From assembly GCF_000165425.1 (NCBI RefSeq), contig NW_001799344.1, positions 253,910-317,909 of the forward strand: a stretch of 64,000 nt of DNA, in the 5' to 3' direction. The translations under genes were made by a program, and so were the position numbers. Positions 63,275 to 64,000 of this stretch are shown here, one piece after another (the first letter of the stretch is position 1; the number at the start of each line of letters is the position of its first letter). The notes beneath the pieces were generated by a model. It saw nothing but the letters and a program-made list of their open reading frames with translations, was not told the origin of the DNA and ran no database searches. This DNA is from Paramecium tetraurelia (taxonomy: Eukaryota; Ciliophora; Oligohymenophorea; Peniculida; Parameciidae).

Positions 63275-64000
63275 TTCTGAAATATTATGCTTTTTTCTTT
63301 TTTTTAATAATTAATCAGCTTTATTTAATTCGCTATATAATAGAAGTTTTTATTACTTATTTAAAAAATCTGAGCTTCTTGTTGTTACAAAGAATTTATG
63401 AATCAGTTGGCATTTGTCTTTTCCAAACCATTAAATTCCTTTGATAAATTGCTATAATTCTTTTTGATTCAGATATTCATATTAACTTAACTTCCAGGTT
63501 TTTATTTTATTCAATTAAGCGTTGCTGCAAATTGAGTTTTTGTACTTATTTTTAATTTGCTTCAGCGTTTTTTCCCATAAAAATTCTTTTTAAATTTCCT
63601 CCAATTTTTTACTTCCATGCTTTTACAAACCTTAAAATAATAAGTCTTCATCCACAGGAGTGAACTTACACCTGACCTTACTAATTTAGTATTATTATGG
63701 TAAATAACTACTTTAAATAAGGGGAGTATATTTCTTAAGAACAACTATTTTATCATCAAAATTCTTATTAATATTTTCTAAGATTGTTTTACTCTGTTTT
63801 AAAAGAGGGAGTTAGAAAGAACTTTATAATGGGGAGACTTCTATTGTGAGAGGATTGTCATTAAATTGTGACAAATCAATGCTGTATAATTAGGCATGAT
63901 CTTGCTTTTCAAGTTGCTCAAGCATCTACATTGTTTTTTATCTTAAGGTTTCAGATTTACAAAATAAAGCATTTTATATCAGCAACTGTACTAAGATTTC
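63200..64000 (-). CDS. GON4L-like SANT/Myb-domain protein, 5' truncated
   Basis: Runs off the right edge; only the C-terminal part is present. It contains CKFTPVDEDLLFQGLQKHGS then KKLEEIQKEFLWEKTLKQIK and NKYKNSI, matching the divergent SANT/Myb repeat of GON-4-like transcriptional regulators (FTPxEDxLLxxG ... KTxxQIKNRxxN). Flanking segments are Gln/Lys-rich (LRQKTMQMLEQLEKQDHAQL; NKADQLLKKRKKHNIS). The end is uncertain: the frame stays open into the opposite-strand gene, so an unplaced intron or overlap exists. Confidence 0.65.

Overview
The window looks like macronuclear DNA of a Paramecium-like ciliate. It is strongly AT-rich and gene-dense, and conserved proteins read through only if TAA and TAG are taken as glutamine and TGA as the sole stop (the HSP70, ARL3, calcineurin A and pyruvate phosphate dikinase frames all need this). 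Introns are tiny GT-AG introns, mostly 18-37 nt, and many genes sit a few tens of bases apart. No rRNA, tRNA, CRISPR array or transposase gene was recognised. Exon joins below were worked out by eye; outer boundaries are more reliable than internal ones.

Layout. 0-10 kb: a FAM135-type esterase, ARL3 GTPase, a cysteine-rich probable mitochondrial protein, a CHY zinc-finger protein, a type I membrane protein, a zinc-finger/coiled-coil protein, calcineurin A, a small ubiquitin-like protein and an RNPS1-like splicing factor. 10-26 kb: zinc alcohol dehydrogenase, a Rab GTPase, a hormone-sensitive-lipase-like hydrolase, a CDC50/LEM3 flippase subunit, a two-finger RanBP2-type protein, several unrecognised coiled-coil or low-complexity proteins and a MORN-repeat protein. 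26-38 kb: a LITAF-domain gene and a cytosolic HSP70 with two perfect heat-shock elements, then a J-domain protein, a membrane RING-finger protein and small unknown genes. 37-41 kb: a head-to-tail cluster of five LITAF-domain genes. 41-64 kb: ATP synthase alpha, pyruvate phosphate dikinase, an ULK-like kinase, a long RCC1-like protein, a SAPS-domain phosphatase-6 regulator, a cyclic-nucleotide-binding membrane protein and, at the right edge, a truncated GON4L-like SANT/Myb gene.

The main structural finding is an inverted segmental duplication of about 0.8 kb (26273-27102 and 37188-37979). It contains a LITAF gene plus the 3' end of HSP70. The right arm carries only a relic of the HSP70 tail, which still reads the canonical acidic C-terminus; the apparently full-length HSP70 at the left has a 2-nt insertion that destroys that tail. 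Small insertions of 1-2 nt also interrupt the LITAF copies, pyruvate phosphate dikinase and ATP synthase alpha, so real gene decay and assembly error must be separated before function is inferred.

Functionally the window is mostly unrelated housekeeping and signalling genes. Loose themes are phosphatase signalling (calcineurin A, SAPS protein), membrane traffic and ciliary GTPases (Rab, ARL3, CDC50, LITAF proteins), chaperones (HSP70, J-domain protein) and energy metabolism (ATP synthase alpha, PPDK).
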